Position numbers and translations under genes: made by a program. Below the pieces are notes generated by a model. It was not told the origin of the DNA. It was given only the letters and a program-made list of their open reading frames with translations, and did no database searches. Positions 7,219-9,054 of a stretch of 9,054 nt of DNA are shown piece by piece; within the stretch, counting starts at the first letter, position 1, and each line of letters begins with the position of its first letter. The stretch is from an uncultured Rhodobiaceae bacterium (GTDB lineage: Bacteria; Pseudomonadota; Alphaproteobacteria; RS24): contig CAJWBV010000021.1 of assembly GCA_913020275.1 (NCBI GenBank), positions 1-9,054 on the forward strand, in the 5' to 3' direction.

Positions 7219-7587
7219 ATGACGCAAAAATACGAAATTCCAAAAGCCATTAGCCTGACCGACCGCGCGGCGGAGCGGATCAAGCATATTATGTCGCGTG
7301 CCGAAACGCCGAAAATTGGTGTACGGCTCGGTGTCAAAAATGGCGGCTGTGCGGGCATGGAATACACGATGGACTATGCCGATGCGCGCGATCCGCTGGA
7401 CGAAGTGGTCGAGGATAAGGGCGTCATGATTTTAATCGAGCCCAAGGCTGTCTTGTTTTTGCTCGGTACCGAAATGGATTATGAAGAGGGCGTCATGTCG
7501 TCCGGGTTCATTTTCAACAACCCCAATCAGACGGATGCATGCGGTTGCGGCGAAAGCGTGACCATCGTGCCCGCAAACGCACGTTGA
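7219..7587 (+). CDS. sufA: A-type Fe-S carrier SufA
   Basis: A 122-residue A-type carrier of the HesB/IscA/SufA family, which receives clusters from SufBCD and transfers them to target proteins. The three cluster-ligating cysteines are present: C44 (NGGCAGMEY), C108 and C110 (DACGCGES). The fold is otherwise typical, from ISLTDRAAERIKHIM through GTEMDYEEGVMSSGFIFNNPN. GGAAG at 7211-7215 gives a clear ribosome site three bases before the ATG. The 29-base gap after sufT is AT-rich, but I see no promoter in it. Because of its place in the SUF operon I call it sufA rather than iscA or erpA. The stop is directly followed by the GTG of the next gene. Confidence 0.95.
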   Translation: MTQKYEIPKAISLTDRAAERIKHIMSRAETPKIGVRLGVKNGGCAGMEYTMDYADARDPLDEVVEDKGVMILIEPKAVLFLLGTEMDYEEGVMSSGFIFNNPNQTDACGCGESVTIVPANAR

Positions 7588-7953
7588 GTGGCTGTCAGCA
7601 GCGAATATAAGGCCTTTGTCGCAGAAATTTTTGAACCGCTCGGATCGGTTGAAATCAAGCATATGTTTGGCGGCGCGGGCGTTTATTATCGCGATGTGAT
7701 GTTTGCGCTGATCTCCAATGAGACGCTCTATCTGAAGGCTGATGCCATCAATCAGGAAATGTTCAAAGAGGCCGGTGCCGAACGGTTCCACTTCAAGCCG
7801 CAATCGGGCAAAAACGCAGGTAAGGAAATTGCCATGTCGTTTTGGGAATTGCCCGAAGAACTGCTCGACGACCCCGATGCGCTGGTCAATTGGTTGCACG
7901 CTTCCGTGGATGCAGCCTATCGCGCCAAGACAAGAAAATCCAAAAAAGCCTAG
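7588..7953 (+). CDS. TfoX N-terminal-domain protein
   Basis: A 121-residue protein matching the TfoX N-terminal domain family (the N-terminal half of the competence regulator TfoX/Sxy). Supporting segments are EIKHMFGGAGVYYRDVMFALI (22-42 approximately, two adjoining motifs), ETLYLKAD, and the later SFWELPEELLDDPDALVNWLHASV. The TfoX C-terminal domain is missing, as in many stand-alone alphaproteobacterial members. It ends in a basic tail (RAKTRKSKKA). The only sensible start is GTG at 7588, touching the sufA stop without a gap. No Shine-Dalgarno is seen, so translation probably depends on ribosomes finishing sufA. The molecular role of this stand-alone domain is not established. Its position suggests it is made with the SUF proteins, but a function in Fe-S biogenesis is only inferred. 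There is no sign of a competence system here. Confidence 0.87.
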   Translation: MAVSSEYKAFVAEIFEPLGSVEIKHMFGGAGVYYRDVMFALISNETLYLKADAINQEMFKEAGAERFHFKPQSGKNAGKEIAMSFWELPEELLDDPDALVNWLHASVDAAYRAKTRKSKKA

Positions 7954-8068
7954 TGTCTCTAAAACTTCTTGGATGCATCACCAGACTTGTTAGAGTATAG
8001 CTCTTGTTCTACGCCTGCGTTCCACTCGAAATCTGCCGTCTACCGGCACTGCACATCAAGGATTTAAA
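7954..8068. other. Non-coding gap between TfoX-domain gene and GST gene, with weak inverted repeats
   Basis: No gene is seen in these 115 bases. CTCTAA at 7957-7962 pairs with TTAGAG at 7990-7995 across a 27-base loop that itself holds a TGG/CCA pair. No T-run follows, so it is not a convincing rho-independent terminator. TGCCG (8034-8038) pairs with CGGCA (8044-8048) around a five-base loop, ten bases before the ribosome site of the next gene. The operon probably ends here and the GST gene may have its own promoter, but no good -35/-10 pair is evident. Confidence 0.5.
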
Positions 8069-8830
8069 ATGGCTGATAAAAAACCGTCACCTTCCAAGAA
8101 AACAAAAACCGCAACCAACAAGAAGCAAAAGCCGATTGAGTTGTATTACTGGCCAACGCCAAATGGCTGGAAAGTTTCGATTATGCTGGAAGAGTGCGGC
8201 CTGCCTTATACATTGAGGCCGGTGAATATTGGTGTGGGCGACCAGTTCAAGCGTAGTTTTTTGAAAATTGCGCCAAACAATCGCATGCCTGCCATTGTTG
8301 ATCCGGCGGGGCCGGGCAACAAGCCCATTTCGATTTTTGAGTCGGGTGCCATTTTGCAATATCTGGGTCGCAAGACCGGAAAGTTCTATCCAAGCAATGA
8401 GCGCGCCCGCGCCGAGGTTGACCAATGGTTGTTTTGGCAGATGGGCGGCTTGGGCCCAATGGCGGGACAGGCCCACCACTTCCGCCAATATGCTCCGAAA
8501 AAACTGCCCTATGCGGTTAAGCGTTATACCAATGAGGTTAACCGGCTCTATGGTGTGCTGAACAAACAGTTGCGCGGCAAAGACTTTGTGACCGGACGCT
8601 ATTCAATTGCCGACATGGCGATTTGGGGCTGGGTTGTGCCGTATAAAAACCAGGGGCAGAAGTTGGAAGATTTCCCGCATCTCAAGAAATGGTTCGAGCG
8701 CATGGGCGACCGGCCAGCGGTGAAACGCGGATTTGCGCTGGGATTGGACTTGCGGCGCGGCACGCTTGGGGACAAAACAAAAGAAGCTGCAAAGGCAAGA
8801 AAAATACTTTTTAATCAACGCGCTAAGTAA
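8069..8830 (+). CDS. Glutathione S-transferase, nu-class (YfcG/YghU-like)
   Basis: A 253-residue cytosolic glutathione S-transferase. The thioredoxin-like domain (about residues 22-105) has the nu-class start YYWPTPNGWKVSIMLEE with T30 and N32, the cis-proline P74 in NRMPAI, and the glutathione-binding ES pair E91-S92 in IFESGAILQYLG. The helical domain has FWQMGGLGPMAGQAHHF (122-138), typical of the YfcG/YghU group, and the N-capping box GRYSIADMAIWGW (176-188). E. coli members of this group act mainly as disulfide reductases on glutathione adducts, which is the likely activity here. The first 20 residues are an unusual Lys/Thr/Ser-rich extension, with no signal-peptide hydrophobic core. ATG at 8069 has AAGGA six bases upstream. 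It is separated from the SUF operon by 115 bases, and its stop lies two bases before the tesB start. Confidence 0.92.
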   Translation: MADKKPSPSKKTKTATNKKQKPIELYYWPTPNGWKVSIMLEECGLPYTLRPVNIGVGDQFKRSFLKIAPNNRMPAIVDPAGPGNKPISIFESGAILQYLGRKTGKFYPSNERARAEVDQWLFWQMGGLGPMAGQAHHFRQYAPKKLPYAVKRYTNEVNRLYGVLNKQLRGKDFVTGRYSIADMAIWGWVVPYKNQGQKLEDFPHLKKWFERMGDRPAVKRGFALGLDLRRGTLGDKTKEAAKARKILFNQRAK

Positions 8831-8832
8831 AA

Positions 8833-8940
8833 ATGACTGAACAATTACATGAATTGATCGATCTGCTTGATCTTGAGCAGATTGAGGTGAACCTGTTTCG
8901 CGGCCACAGTCCCGATGACAGTTGGCAGCGCGTATTTGGT
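8833..8940 (+). CDS. tesB: Acyl-CoA thioesterase II (TesB), N-terminal 36 codons, interrupted
   Basis: The frame from ATG 8833 reads MTEQLHELIDLLDLEQIEVN then LFRGHSPDDSWQRVFG, a clear match to the start of TesB-type thioesterases, which hydrolyse medium and long acyl-CoA to free fatty acid and CoA. Family members continue after QRVFG with GQVxGQA. Here homology stops abruptly at about 8940, and the frame runs on without a stop to the window edge as unrelated sequence (IRQGDLGKLCPS and onward) that is the antisense of a gatA fragment. The first hot-dog domain is therefore cut near its beginning and the active-site region is absent. The start lies two bases after the GST stop and has little Shine-Dalgarno, so coupling to the GST gene is likely in the intact locus. 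Confidence 0.85.
8923..8940. other. Junction of tesB with inverted gatA sequence (microhomology)
   Basis: These 18 bases can be read both as TesB (WQRVFG on plus) and as GatA (TKYALP on minus), and each fits its family. Left of them only TesB makes sense, right of them only GatA. This is a head-on joining of two unrelated genes through a short shared sequence. It could be an amplification or assembly chimera, or a true rearrangement. Confidence 0.8.
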
Positions 8941-9054
8941 ATACGGCAAGGAGACCTCGGCAAGCTCTGCCCCAGCCTGACGAAGCCAATCCTGTCCCTG
9001 TTGCCAAAGCGCCAAAACATCAGGGTCCATACCATCCATCACATATTCAAGCGG
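8923..9054 (-). CDS. gatA: Asp/Glu-tRNA amidotransferase subunit A (GatA), internal fragment
   Basis: Read on the minus strand from the right edge, the frame gives PLEYVMDGMDPDVLALWQQG then QDWLRQAGAELAEVSLPYTK and YALP. This is the GatA segment (family form EYRxDGM...EIEALWQQG..[32 protein letters not shown]). GatA is the amidase subunit of GatCAB, which converts misacylated Asp-tRNA(Asn) or Glu-tRNA(Gln) to the correct amide. The amidase Ser-Ser-Lys catalytic residues lie upstream, outside the window. The expected continuation [13 protein letters not shown] is missing. Instead the frame enters antisense tesB and stops at 8845-8847 after about 25 unrelated residues. The gene as seen therefore lacks its C-terminal part. 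Confidence 0.82.

Noticed and set aside
8845..9042. A minus-strand small gene of 65 residues starting at GTG 9042
   Set aside because: Its first part is the interior of GatA and its last 25 residues are antisense tesB, so it is a product of the junction, not a gene.

Overview
The window is chromosomal DNA from an alphaproteobacterium of moderately high G+C. The evidence is the gene order (iscR, class I cysteine desulfurase, sufB, sufC, sufD, sufS, sufT, sufA, with a divergent alpha/beta hydrolase upstream), the protein sequences, and a GatA fragment (absent from E. coli-type bacteria). I cannot name a genus.

Layout: 1-212 (minus) is the start of an alpha/beta hydrolase gene running off the left edge. 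213-368 is a divergent control region with a clear IscR type 1 operator overlapping a sigma70-like promoter. 369-7953 (plus) is one tight run of nine genes, all intact, with overlaps or gaps of at most 29 bases: iscR, class I cysteine desulfurase, sufB, sufC, sufD, sufS, sufT (DUF59), sufA and a TfoX N-terminal-domain gene. 7954-8068 is a short non-coding gap. 8069-8830 encodes a nu-class-like glutathione S-transferase. 8833-9054 holds the start of a tesB-type acyl-CoA thioesterase joined, within about 18 bases, to an inverted internal piece of gatA.

How the genes work together: the two desulfurases take sulfur from cysteine, the SufBCD complex builds Fe-S clusters with SufC ATPase energy, and SufA and SufT pass clusters to client proteins. 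IscR, itself an Fe-S sensor, probably represses the operon through the box at 255-279 when clusters are plentiful. The TfoX-domain protein is translationally adjacent to sufA but its role is unknown.

I see no new defence, mobile or RNA system. The core is a well-known SUF operon. The points most worth a second look are the tesB/gatA junction at the right end (probable chimera or a real rearrangement), a 66-base AT-rich patch of foreign-looking codons inside sufS that also contains a promoter-like sequence, and the operator architecture.
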